A DNA stretch of 19,160 bases from Cyanobacteria bacterium OH_SFB_17 (GTDB lineage: Bacteria > Cyanobacteriota > Vampirovibrionia > Gastranaerophilales > Gastranaerophilaceae). The notes under the pieces were generated by a model. That model had not been told where the DNA came from, made no database searches, and worked only from the letters and a program-made list of their open reading frames with translations. A program made the translations under genes and the position numbers. Position 1 is the first letter of the stretch. Each line of letters starts with the position of its first letter. The stretch is from positions 1 to 19,160 of the forward strand of contig JAEWYI010000044.1 of assembly GCA_023395735.1 (NCBI GenBank), in the 5' to 3' direction. Shown in pieces: positions 6,344 to 13,685 of this stretch.

Positions 6344-7054
6344 TTAACTTATTAGATTTTTCATTTCTAAAACTGCGCTCTTTAGCCCTGTAAAAATAGC
6401 TTTTGATACGATTGTGTGCCCGATATTTAATTCTATAAGATTTGGAATTTCATGCATTCTTTTTACATTTTCATAATTTAGCCCATGACCTGCATTTACT
6501 TTTAATCCTAAAGATTGGGCGTAGATGGTCGCCTCTTTTAATTTTAAAAATTCTTTTTCTTCTTCATCACTGCCAAAAGCTTCGGAGTAGGCTCCTGTGT
6601 GGAGTTCAATAAATTGTGCTCCCGTTGCTTTTGCAGCATCAACTTGTTTTTTGCAAGGATCAATAAACAAACTTACCGCTATTCCTGCATTTTCTAAAGG
6701 TTTTACAAAATCAATTGCTTTTTCAAGTTGGGATGCGACGTCTAAGCCACCTTCGGTTGTAATTTCTTGTCTTTTTTCTGGAACAATGCAGCAGGCAGCA
6801 GGCATGAGCTCCAGTGCAATTTTTTGCATCTCTTCTGTCATCGCCATTTCCAGATTAAGTCTTGTTTTTAAGAGTTTTTTAAGAGTTATAACGTCTTGGT
6901 CTTTGATGTGCCTTCTGTCTTCTCTCAAATGAGTCGTAATCCCTGCAACACCTGCTTTTTCGCAAATTAATGCAGCTTCAACTACACTTGGCTCAACTCC
7001 GCCTCTTGCGTTTCTAAGTGTCGCAACGTGGTCTATATTTACACCTAATAACAT
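6344..7054 (-). CDS. pdxJ: Pyridoxine 5'-phosphate synthase PdxJ
   Basis: 236 aa, the normal PdxJ length. PdxJ condenses 1-deoxy-D-xylulose 5-phosphate with 3-amino-2-oxopropyl phosphate to make pyridoxine 5'-phosphate, in the DXP-dependent vitamin B6 route in the cytosol. Family signatures are clear: N6-I-D-H-V-A-T-L-R-N-A-R-G-G at the N-terminus, T-T-H-L-R-E-D-R-R-H-I (40-50), N-L-E-M (72-75), and the late G-H-G-L-N-Y. GAGGA lies just before the ATG at 7054. A TATAAT (7083-7078, minus strand) lies 23 nt upstream. This promoter-bearing stretch is duplicated on the far side of the neighbouring RAYT element, so the insertion landed immediately behind it. The Cys-motif gene follows in the same operon. 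Confidence 0.96.
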   Translation of the reverse strand: MLLGVNIDHVATLRNARGGVEPSVVEAALICEKAGVAGITTHLREDRRHIKDQDVITLKKLLKTRLNLEMAMTEEMQKIALELMPAACCIVPEKRQEITTEGGLDVASQLEKAIDFVKPLENAGIAVSLFIDPCKKQVDAAKATGAQFIELHTGAYSEAFGSDEEEKEFLKLKEATIYAQSLGLKVNAGHGLNYENVKRMHEIPNLIELNIGHTIVSKAIFTGLKSAVLEMKNLIS

Positions 7055-7068
7055 TTTTTCCTCGCTTC

Positions 7069-7109
7069 CTTATCTAAATTATACTTCAAAATTTGGGAAT
7101 ATAAATATA
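7069..7109. repeat. 41-nt direct repeat, left copy (holds the pdxJ promoter)
   Basis: Positions 7069-7095 are identical over 27 nt to 7759-7785, and the next 14 nt match at 12 positions. The two copies are exactly 690 nt apart and bracket the RAYT unit. On the minus strand this copy carries TATAAT (7083-7078) with a modest TTTATA 16 nt further upstream, reading into pdxJ. Confidence 0.85.
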
Positions 7110-7113
7110 AAAA

Positions 7114-7135
7114 GTAGGGTGGGCTTCAGCCCACC
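7114..7135. repeat. REP hairpin, left (GTAG + 7-bp palindrome)
   Basis: GTAG (7114-7117) is followed by GGTGGGC (7118-7124), loop TTCA and GCCCACC (7129-7135). A 5' GTAG tetranucleotide in front of a short palindrome is the known signature recognised by RAYT proteins. It starts 6 nt beyond the transposase stop and could also act as a transcription terminator. Confidence 0.75.
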
Positions 7136-7141
7136 AATAAA

Positions 7142-7699
7142 TCAATCATACTTAACAATATTTAAATGTTCTAATCCTTTAATATCGTTGTAGTTGCCCC
7201 AATTCGGCTCATACCATTTTGTTCTTACAAATTTTTTAAATGAAGAATGTTCCCAATCATTAACATTCTTTACCAAGCCGTGTTTTATGGGATTATAATG
7301 AATATAATCAAGATGATTGCATAAATCTTTTTCATCCCGAATTGTATGTTCAATAAATCGTCTTTGCCAAACACCTTTTTCTCTTTTTTTAATTTTGCTT
7401 GATGTAAGGTTTTCTTTTATATTCAATAATTCACATTCATTTATATTTTTTGAAAAAGTTGCCTTTATCAATGAAATAATTGCTGAATAATCACATAAAT
7501 TACCAATATTTAAAATTAAATGCAAATGGTCAGGCAATATAACTGATGCAAAAATTTCAAAATCATGTTTTTGCTTTGCATATTTAAAACTTTCTCTTAA
7601 AAGATTAATATTTTTTATAAGAATAGGATTACGGTTAAAAGTAACAATCGTAATAAAAACAGGATGGTGCGGTAATTTTAATCTTTTATATTCAGGCAT
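7142..7699 (-). CDS. REP-associated tyrosine transposase (Y1 HUH family)
   Basis: 185 aa. HUH motif P-D-H59-L-H61-L-I in the first half. The RAYT-specific W-Q-R-R-F-I-E-H-T-I-R and L-D-Y-I-H-Y-N-P-I-K-H-G-L-V block lies in the second half (about 126-160), and its Tyr is the expected nucleophile. RAYTs cut single-stranded DNA at GTAG-REP palindromes; such palindromes flank this gene on both sides. The frame is intact and has all key residues, so the protein may be active. AAGG 8 nt before the ATG serves as RBS. Transcription could start from the right-hand direct repeat, which is a copy of the pdxJ promoter region and points into this gene. Length is typical for a RAYT. Confidence 0.92.
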   Translation of the reverse strand: MPEYKRLKLPHHPVFITIVTFNRNPILIKNINLLRESFKYAKQKHDFEIFASVILPDHLHLILNIGNLCDYSAIISLIKATFSKNINECELLNIKENLTSSKIKKREKGVWQRRFIEHTIRDEKDLCNHLDYIHYNPIKHGLVKNVNDWEHSSFKKFVRTKWYEPNWGNYNDIKGLEHLNIVKYD

Positions 7700-7737
7700 A
7701 TTTAAACCTTATCAAAAAATATTATGCTTTATGCATT

Positions 7738-7760
7738 GGAGGGCTGAAGCCCACCCTACT
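7738..7760. repeat. REP hairpin, right (inverted copy)
   Basis: GGGC (7741-7744), loop TGAA, GCCC (7749-7752), extended past one A-A mismatch by GG/CC. Read on the minus strand it begins AGTAGGGTGGGC, so the GTAG tetranucleotide is kept. It is the exact inverse of the left end over 20 nt and lies about 40 nt upstream of the transposase ATG, within its probable 5' leader. Confidence 0.75.
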
Positions 7761-7799
7761 TATCTAAATTATACTTCAAAATTTGCAAATATAAATATA
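7759..7799. repeat. 41-nt direct repeat, right copy (orphan promoter copy)
   Basis: Second copy of 7069-7109. On the minus strand its TATAAT (7773-7768) should fire just before the right REP hairpin and read into the transposase gene. The rest of the gap up to the PFOR gene (7800-7984) is AT-rich, with no gene seen. Confidence 0.8.
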
Positions 7800-7984
7800 G
7801 AATATATTAAGAAAAAATTTCAATTTAGTGTTTAAAAAAAATGTTTGAATAATATTGGTAGAATTTTAAGAATTTTGATGCCTAAAACAAAAAAAAGTTG
7901 TAATCTTGTTATATTTGAGCTATCTTTTTATTATGGTGATTATATACTAACTAGCGAGAAAGAATTAAGGAGGGTCTAGTAATT

Positions 7985-10900
7985 ATGCCAGGAAAAACTA
8001 TAACAGTTGATGGTAACTACGCCGCGGCGCATGTAGCGTATGCTTTGAGCGAAGTATCAGCAATCTACCCAATTACACCTTCATCTACTATGGGTGAATG
8101 GATTGATGAATGGGCATCACAAGGTAAGAAAAATATATGGGGCAAGACAGTAAGTGTTGCTGAAATGCAATCAGAAGCCGGCGCTGCAGGTGCAGTTCAC
8201 GGTTCTCTTGCTGCAGGTTCTTTAACTTCAACATATACAGCTTCTCAAGGCTTGTTGTTGATGATTCCTGTAATGCACAAAGCAGCAGGGGAATTGCTTC
8301 CTCACGTAATGCACGTTTCTGCTCGTGCTCTTGCAGCTCAATCATTGTCAATTTTCGGTGATCATTCCGACGTTATGGGTTGCCGTAACACAGGTTATGC
8401 AATGCTTGCAGCTAACTCACCTCAAGAAGAAATGGATTTAGCTTTGGTTGCTCACTTGGCAACTTATAAGTCAAAAGTTCCGTTCTTGCAATTCTTTGAT
8501 GGATTCAGAACTTCTCACGAAGTACACAAAATCGAAGATATTTCTTATGAAGATATTGCAAAACTTGTTGAGCCAAAATATATTGAAGAATTCAAAAAAC
8601 GTGCTTTGAGACCGGAAGCGCCTATTACAAAAATCGGGGCTCAAAACGGAGACGTTTATTTCCAAGGTCGTGAAACAGTTAACAAATTCTATAATGAAGT
8701 TCCTGAAATTGTTCAAGAATATATGGATAAAGTTGCAGCTGTAACAGGCAGACAATATCATCCGTTTGACTATGTAGGTGCTCCTGATGCAACTGATGTA
8801 ATCGTTGCAATCGGTTCATCTTGCGAAACAATCGAAGAAACTATTGAATATTTGAACGCTAATCGCGGTACAAAATATGGTTTGGTTAAAGTTAGATTGT
8901 ACAGACCGTTCGATGTAAAAAGATTCAACGAAGCTCTTCCAAAATCAGTAAAACGTATTGCTGTTCTTGATAGAACAAAAGAACCTGGTGCAATCGGCGA
9001 ACCTTTGTACATGGATGTAGTTGCAGCTATCGAAAACAAAGATGTTAGAGTAATCGGCGGACGTTATGGTTTGTCTTCAAAAGAATTCACTCCATCAATG
9101 GTTCTTGCTGTTTACAAACATGCTGAAAATAACGGATTCCACGGATTTACAGTTGGTATCGAAGATGACGTTACAAATCTTTCATTGAAAGTTGACGAAC
9201 ACATCGTTACAGAGCCTGCTGGAACTACAAATTGTATGTTCTGGGGATTGGGATCTGACGGTACGGTTGGTGCTAACAAAAGCTCAATCAAGATTATCGG
9301 ACAATACACTAACAAAGATGCACAAGCTTATTTTGCTTACGACTCAAAAAAATCTTTCGGTGTAACCGTTTCTCACTTGAGATTTGGCGATAGCCCAATT
9401 AAATCTACATATCTAATTACGGCTCCTGATTTTGTATCTTGTTCAACAAGCTCTTATATCGGAAGATATGACTTGTTAAAAGGTATCAAAGAAGGTGGTA
9501 CTTTCTTGTTAAACAGCCATTACTCAAAAGAAGAGGCATTTGCTCACTTAACAAGAGATATGCAAGAAACTATAATTAACAAAAAAATTAAATTCTATAA
9601 CGTTAACGCTGAAGAATTGGTTAAAAAGCAGCCTGGTCTTCGCGGTAAAGGTGCAAACACAGTAATGATGGTTGCATACTTCAAAGTTTCTGGAATTATT
9701 CCTTTCGAACAAGCTTACGAAGGTATGAAAGAAATGACAGTTAAAACGTTCAAGAAAAAAGGTGATGATGTTGTAAACATGAACCTTGCTCTTATTGATG
9801 CAGCTATCGATGCTTGTGAAGAAGTTACGATTCCTGCTTCTTTGGATGGAGTTGGTTGTGTTGAAAACGTTAAACTTCTTCCTGACGATGCGTCTGATTT
9901 TGCTAAGAAAATCATTGAACCTTCAATGAGACAAAAAGGTGACGACATTCCTGTTTCTGCTATGTCAGTTGACGGTGTTGTTCCTACATCTACAGCAAAC
10001 TTGGAAAAACGTCGTATAGCACCTAGAGTTCCTCATTGGAATTCAGATGTTTGTATTCAATGTGGTATCTGTGCTTCTGCTTGTCCTCACGCAGTAGTTA
10101 GAACCAAGTTAATTGAACCTGAAGATTTGAAAAATGCTCCGGCTTCATTTACAACATTGGATGCAAAACCAAGCGATCACGGTGAAAAATTCAAAGTTCA
10201 AGTTTACTGTGAAGATTGTACAGGTTGTGGAGTTTGCGTTGATCAATGTCCGATAAACTCTATGAAACCAGAAACTCCAGCTTTGTCTTGGTCTACAGTT
10301 GAAGAAGAAGAAGCAAACGGTGAAGTCGAAAATGCTAAATTCTTTGACGAATTACCAGACAATGTTATGGGTAAAAATACAACAAAAACAATTAAAGGTG
10401 CAATGCTAAGAAAACCATTGTTTGAGTTCTCAGGTGCTTGCGCAGGTTGTGGAGAAACTCCATACGTTAAATTGGTATCTCAATTGTTTGGTGAAAACAT
10501 GATCGTTGCAAACGCAACAGGATGTTCATCAATCTATTCAGGTACTTTCCCTACAATCCCTTATACAACATCAAAAGAAGGCAGAGGACCGGCATGGGCT
10601 AACTCATTGTTCGAAGACAACGCTGAATTTGGTTTTGGTATGAGATTGGCTGTTGATCAAAACAGAAATACATTGAAAAGATTCGTTGGACAAGTTCTTG
10701 AAAACGAAAAAACTCCTGCTGATTTGAAAGAAGCACTCGAGGGAGCTATGGCTCATTGGGATAATTCAAAAACAGAAGAAGCTATTGCAGCTCAAGAAAA
10801 CGCGAAAGCTGTCTTGGCTAAATATGCTGATGTTGATTGTCCTGATTTAGCTAAAGTAAGAGAACACCAAGATTACTTTACAGACAAATCTGTATGGATT

Positions 10901-11521
10901 ATCGGTGGAGACGGATGGGCAAATGATATCGGCTACGGCGGTATTGACCACGTTGTTGCTCAAGGTAAAAACGTAAACATTCTTGTTCTTGATACAGAAG
11001 TTTACTCAAATACCGGCGGACAAGCTTCAAAGTCAACACCAACAGGTGCTGTTGCGAAATTTGCTACTGGCGGAAAACCTACTTATAAGAAAAACATGGG
11101 ACTTATGTGTATGTCTTATGGTTATGTTTATGTTGCATCAGTTTCATTGGGTGCTGATAGAGGTCAAACTCTAAAAGCTATTCAAGAAGCGGAAGCTTAT
11201 GATGGACCATCAATCATATTTGCATACGCGCCTTGTATCGCACACGGTATCGATATGAGCAAAACTCAAACCGAACAAAAACGTGCGGTAGAAGCTGGAT
11301 ACTTCCCATTGTACAGATACAATCCGGCAAACGAAAGCCCATTCTCATGGGATGCTAAAGATCCAAAAGGAAGCTATCAAGATTTCATTAGAAGTGAAGG
11401 ACGTTATAAATCACTTCTTAAAACAAATCCTGAAGCTGCTGAATCTTTATACTCTCAAGCAGAACAAGATGCGGCTAAGAGAATGGCTGTTTACAAAGCA
11501 GTCGGTGAGTTGATGAAATAA
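7985..11521 (+). CDS. nifJ: Pyruvate:ferredoxin (flavodoxin) oxidoreductase
   Basis: 1178 aa, full length for a single-chain PFOR. It converts pyruvate and CoA to acetyl-CoA and CO2, reducing ferredoxin, in the cytosol of anaerobes. Domain order is as in the family: N-terminal pyruvate-binding domain with Y-P-I-T-P-S-S (about 28-34), CoA/linker domains, two 4Fe-4S motifs (C690-x2-C-x2-C-x3-C-P and C745-x2-C-x2-C-x3-C755-P), the proximal cluster region C-A-G-C-G-E near 818, then TPP binding (G975-D-G-W-A-N-D and Y1007-S-N-T-G-G-Q). AAGGAGGG (7967-7974) is a very strong RBS. Codon choice looks tuned for high expression compared with neighbours. It is monocistronic, ending at a strong terminator. 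Its promoter is not clear (weak TTGAGC/GATTAT near 7915-7943). Confidence 0.98.
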   Translation: MPGKTITVDGNYAAAHVAYALSEVSAIYPITPSSTMGEWIDEWASQGKKNIWGKTVSVAEMQSEAGAAGAVHGSLAAGSLTSTYTASQGLLLMIPVMHKAAGELLPHVMHVSARALAAQSLSIFGDHSDVMGCRNTGYAMLAANSPQEEMDLALVAHLATYKSKVPFLQFFDGFRTSHEVHKIEDISYEDIAKLVEPKYIEEFKKRALRPEAPITKIGAQNGDVYFQGRETVNKFYNEVPEIVQEYMDKVAAVTGRQYHPFDYVGAPDATDVIVAIGSSCETIEETIEYLNANRGTKYGLVKVRLYRPFDVKRFNEALPKSVKRIAVLDRTKEPGAIGEPLYMDVVAAIENKDVRVIGGRYGLSSKEFTPSMVLAVYKHAENNGFHGFTVGIEDDVTNLSLKVDEHIVTEPAGTTNCMFWGLGSDGTVGANKSSIKIIGQYTNKDAQAYFAYDSKKSFGVTVSHLRFGDSPIKSTYLITAPDFVSCSTSSYIGRYDLLKGIKEGGTFLLNSHYSKEEAFAHLTRDMQETIINKKIKFYNVNAEELVKKQPGLRGKGANTVMMVAYFKVSGIIPFEQAYEGMKEMTVKTFKKKGDDVVNMNLALIDAAIDACEEVTIPASLDGVGCVENVKLLPDDASDFAKKIIEPSMRQKGDDIPVSAMSVDGVVPTSTANLEKRRIAPRVPHWNSDVCIQCGICASACPHAVVRTKLIEPEDLKNAPASFTTLDAKPSDHGEKFKVQVYCEDCTGCGVCVDQCPINSMKPETPALSWSTVEEEEANGEVENAKFFDELPDNVMGKNTTKTIKGAMLRKPLFEFSGACAGCGETPYVKLVSQLFGENMIVANATGCSSIYSGTFPTIPYTTSKEGRGPAWANSLFEDNAEFGFGMRLAVDQNRNTLKRFVGQVLENEKTPADLKEALEGAMAHWDNSKTEEAIAAQENAKAVLAKYADVDCPDLAKVREHQDYFTDKSVWIIGGDGWANDIGYGGIDHVVAQGKNVNILVLDTEVYSNTGGQASKSTPTGAVAKFATGGKPTYKKNMGLMCMSYGYVYVASVSLGADRGQTLKAIQEAEAYDGPSIIFAYAPCIAHGIDMSKTQTEQKRAVEAGYFPLYRYNPANESPFSWDAKDPKGSYQDFIRSEGRYKSLLKTNPEAAESLYSQAEQDAAKRMAVYKAVGELMK

Positions 11522-11542
11522 TCAATTCAGGTGATAAATTTA

Positions 11543-11580
11543 ATCGGGTTCGGTATTTGAAATACCGAACCCGATTTTTT
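11543..11580 (+). terminator. Strong Rho-independent terminator after PFOR
   Basis: ATCGGGTTCGGTATTT (11543-11558) pairs perfectly with 11560-11575. With a realistic 5-7 nt loop this leaves a 13-14-bp stem, followed by TTTTTT. It starts 21 nt after the PFOR stop. It could also stop transcripts from the convergent prepilin gene, though the minus-strand T run is poor. Confidence 0.92.
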
Positions 11581-11610
11581 AATTATAAACATTAAATTTA
11601 AAAAAAATTA

Positions 11611-12423
11611 CTAGTAGTCGATTGTCCATCCGTTTTCCATTATTCTGGCGACGCATTGTCCTTGAGTAATGTCAGACATATCGGCTTCTTTTTGACCAAC
11701 TTGACCGCAAGAATTTGTAACTGTTGTCCAGTGAGCTATGTCAGGGTTTGAATCATTGCCTACTACGGCTTTTATATAGTTTGAATATTCTCTTCCATAT
11801 ATTGGAAAAATAAATCCGTCATAATTTACTACAAAACCGGCGTGTACATCATATCCATTTTTATTAGGTGGTTTTGGTCCATTTACATCAATGTAGACAA
11901 ATCCGCAAGATGATTTAATTTTAGACCAGTAGCTTAAATTTGGTTTACATTGAGCCTTATCGAAATCAAAACTGTAGGCCATTCCGTCAATAGTAAAAAT
12001 ATTATATCTTCCCGCTTGGGAGAATAGTAGGTCAGTTCCCGTTGCTTTTAGAAATTTCATCGGATAAATACAATCAGTATCCAATGGCTTGCAAAATTTT
12101 GCAACTTTAAAATATTTGCGAATTATTTGCTCAACTTGTTTTTGCCTGTTTGCGTCTGTTTCAGCTAAAGGTTGGTCATATAAATCTGTATCATTTAAAT
12201 TTGTAGTACCTTCGTCAGCCATGTATTGTTTTAGAAATCCTTGGTATTGTAAGTAACCCTTTTTCAGTGCTGTAGCGTAGGATTGTTTTTGATAATTATT
12301 GATTAAGGTCGGAATTGTAAGCGCTGCGACAATTCCAATTATTCCCAAAGTTATCAATACCTCTGCAAGAGTAAACGCAGAAAGTTTATTATTTGGCATT
12401 ATTTTTATGCGTGACAAATTCAT
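11611..12423 (-). CDS. Type IV prepilin-like exported protein (copy 3)
   Basis: 270 aa. Leader of 16 residues ending in A16, then F17-T-L-A-E21 and a hydrophobic helix to about residue 40; prepilin peptidase should cut before F17. Six cysteines in the mature part. K-V-A-K-F-C111...D-C118 and D179-V-N-G...P-N-K-N-G-Y-D match the family motifs of the other copies. The C-terminus C-V-A-R-I-M-E-N-G-W-T-I-D-Y resembles the end of copy 4 (D-G-W-K-I-S-D-D-Y). The long insert rich in Asp, Asn and Gln (about 70-100) is specific to this copy. AAGGAGC before the ATG and an extended -10 TATAAT (12463-12458) support expression from its own promoter. It is convergent with the PFOR gene across the terminator. 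Confidence 0.87.
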   Translation of the reverse strand: MNLSRIKIMPNNKLSAFTLAEVLITLGIIGIVAALTIPTLINNYQKQSYATALKKGYLQYQGFLKQYMADEGTTNLNDTDLYDQPLAETDANRQKQVEQIIRKYFKVAKFCKPLDTDCIYPMKFLKATGTDLLFSQAGRYNIFTIDGMAYSFDFDKAQCKPNLSYWSKIKSSCGFVYIDVNGPKPPNKNGYDVHAGFVVNYDGFIFPIYGREYSNYIKAVVGNDSNPDIAHWTTVTNSCGQVGQKEADMSDITQGQCVARIMENGWTIDY

Positions 12424-12457
12424 TTAAAAGCTCCTTAGGATTTAATTTAATTAATTA

Positions 12458-12466
12458 ATTATACCA
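12458..12466 (-). promoter_or_regulatory. Extended -10 promoter for prepilin copy 3
   Basis: On the minus strand TGG directly precedes TATAAT (12463-12458). No good -35 is seen. The predicted start near 12451 gives a leader of about 28 nt that contains the AAGGAG RBS. Confidence 0.45.
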
Positions 12467-12530
12467 CTTTTTTAATAATATAAAACTAAAAAATAGATAA
12501 ATAAGATTTGTGGAAGATAGTTTTTAAAAG

Positions 12531-12860
12531 TTAAGAAGAAAACGTTAAATTTTTGTAGAAAATTCCGTGGTTTACGACTTCATCATAAAAATCTTCGTCT
12601 TTTTCTAAATCATCCATAGTAATCGGATGCAAATCAATAAAAACATCTAAATCTGTTTCTATTTTTCCAACAATTGGCCAAATAATCTCTCTTTTAAATT
12701 TATTTTCGACTTCAAAAATGGCAACAATTTCAATGTCTGAATCTTTGTGCTTTTTTCCATCCACGAAAGCACCGTAAAGATATAAGCCTTTAAAATCGTC
12801 AAATCTTTTACTTAGCTCTGTGTTGAGTTGGTTTATTGTATCTTCTACAAATTTAAGCAT
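12531..12860 (-). CDS. Solo nucleotidyltransferase-fold (MNT-like) protein
   Basis: 109 aa. The pol-beta/MNT signature is G30-A-F-V-D-G...S-D42-I-E44-I-V, with D72-V-F-I-D76 as the likely third acidic position and a C-terminal N-H-G-I-F-Y typical of the family. The usual G-S is G-A and the usual D-x-D is D-x-E. Family members transfer AMP or other nucleotides to proteins or antibiotics, and many pair with a HEPN toxin. No HEPN gene is adjacent, so a toxin-antitoxin role is not supported. It has a consensus promoter, with TATAAT 6 nt before the ATG and no RBS, suggesting a leaderless mRNA. It lies downstream of the rRNA methyltransferase but is driven separately. Confidence 0.8.
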   Translation of the reverse strand: MLKFVEDTINQLNTELSKRFDDFKGLYLYGAFVDGKKHKDSDIEIVAIFEVENKFKREIIWPIVGKIETDLDVFIDLHPITMDDLEKDEDFYDEVVNHGIFYKNLTFSS

Positions 12861-12895
12861 AGGTGAATTATAATCCCAGTCTGATAAAATGTCAA
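12861..12895 (-). promoter_or_regulatory. Fully consensus promoter of a leaderless gene
   Basis: Minus strand: TTGACA (12895-12890), exactly 17 nt, TATAAT (12872-12867), 6 nt, then ATG (12860). Both boxes match the sigma-70 consensus at every base, and the spacing is ideal. The predicted first transcribed base is the A of the start codon. Confidence 0.82.
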
Positions 12896-12920
12896 TTTAT
12901 TGTTAAATATTTTTAAAAAA

Positions 12921-13685
12921 TCAGCCTTTTAACTTGGTGATAGCGTATAAACATACAGCGACAGAAACTCCAAGGTTCAGTGATTCAACACTTTTGTTCA
13001 TTTCAATTGTTACTTTTTTATCTGCAAATTTGATTAATTCTTCGCTTAAGCCGTCTGCTTCAGAGCCAAACATCAAGAGAAATTTTGATGTTGCGATATA
13101 ATCTTTTAAATAAATTGAGTCGCCTGATTTTGGAAGGGTGGCAATTTTTTCATAGGATTCAAATTTATTTTTTAAAACGTTTAAATCTTTTATTTGAACA
13201 ACAGGAAGTTTCCATAAATTTCCGACAGCCGAGCGAACGCATTTTGGATTATACAAATCAACAGTATCGCCGTATAAAATCACTGCATCGGCGCTGAATG
13301 CGCTTGCTGTTCTTAATATTGTTCCTAAATTACCGTAGTCTTTTATGTTTTCAAGCAAAATAACTTTTTGTGTATTGTTTAAATCATCAATGGAAAAATC
13401 TATTTGTTTTGCAACTGCAACAGCTTCGGGTGCTGAATCTGTCGTGGAAATCTTTTTTAAAACAGCTTCTGTTGTAGAAATTTTAGGGCAAGTTAAAAAT
13501 GAATATTTTTTTATAGCTGAGGAGTTTATGAAAACGTGCTTTATTTCAACTTTTGATAAAAAGGCTTCGTTGATTGCTTTAAACCCTTCCAGCAAAAAAA
13601 GTTTTGACTCGTCTCTGTATTTTTTTAGAGCTAGTTTTGTTGTAATTTTGACCAAATCGTTATTTACACTTGTAATTTCTTCCAT
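12921..13685 (-). CDS. TrmH/SpoU-family RNA 2'-O-methyltransferase
   Basis: 254 aa. The N-terminal substrate-recognition domain (about 1-95) is followed by a knotted SPOUT domain. The three family motifs are present: motif 1 N-L-G-T-I-L-R125, motif 2 F-G-S-E-A-D-G-L-S (206-214), motif 3 I-E-M-N-K-S-V-E-S-L-N237-L-G-V-S. These enzymes use S-adenosylmethionine to methylate a ribose 2'-OH, usually in 23S rRNA or tRNA; the exact target (RlmB-like or other) cannot be read from sequence. The stop of the upstream aminopeptidase gene and this ATG overlap by one base (TAATG), and AAGG of the upstream gene serves as RBS, so translation is probably coupled. Last gene of a three-gene operon. Confidence 0.92.
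   Translation of the reverse strand: MEEITSVNNDLVKITTKLALKKYRDESKLFLLEGFKAINEAFLSKVEIKHVFINSSAIKKYSFLTCPKISTTEAVLKKISTTDSAPEAVAVAKQIDFSIDDLNNTQKVILLENIKDYGNLGTILRTASAFSADAVILYGDTVDLYNPKCVRSAVGNLWKLPVVQIKDLNVLKNKFESYEKIATLPKSGDSIYLKDYIATSKFLLMFGSEADGLSEELIKFADKKVTIEMNKSVESLNLGVSVAVCLYAITKLKG

Larger units (their letters stand above)
7113..7760 (-). mobile_element. RAYT unit: REP-associated transposase with inverted REP ends
   Basis: A single-gene element bounded by an exact 20-nt inverted repeat (7113-7132 and 7741-7760). Each end also folds into its own hairpin. It contains the transposase gene at 7142-7699 and nothing else. Outside it lie 41-nt direct repeats. This layout matches domesticated or semi-mobile REP/RAYT units (REPtrons) related to IS200/IS605. 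The long direct repeat is unusual, since Y1 HUH transposition does not make target duplications. Confidence 0.8.

Noticed and set aside
7800..7984. Riboswitch or attenuator upstream of PFOR
   Set aside because: AT-rich with no strong stem-loop or recognisable aptamer; only a strong RBS is clear.
8088..11174. Several open frames on both strands inside the PFOR gene
   Set aside because: Shadows of a well-supported gene; their proteins show no motifs and no RBS.
12531..13685. MNT-type toxin-antitoxin pair
   Set aside because: The neighbour is a SpoU-type methyltransferase, not a HEPN protein; no partner gene is seen.
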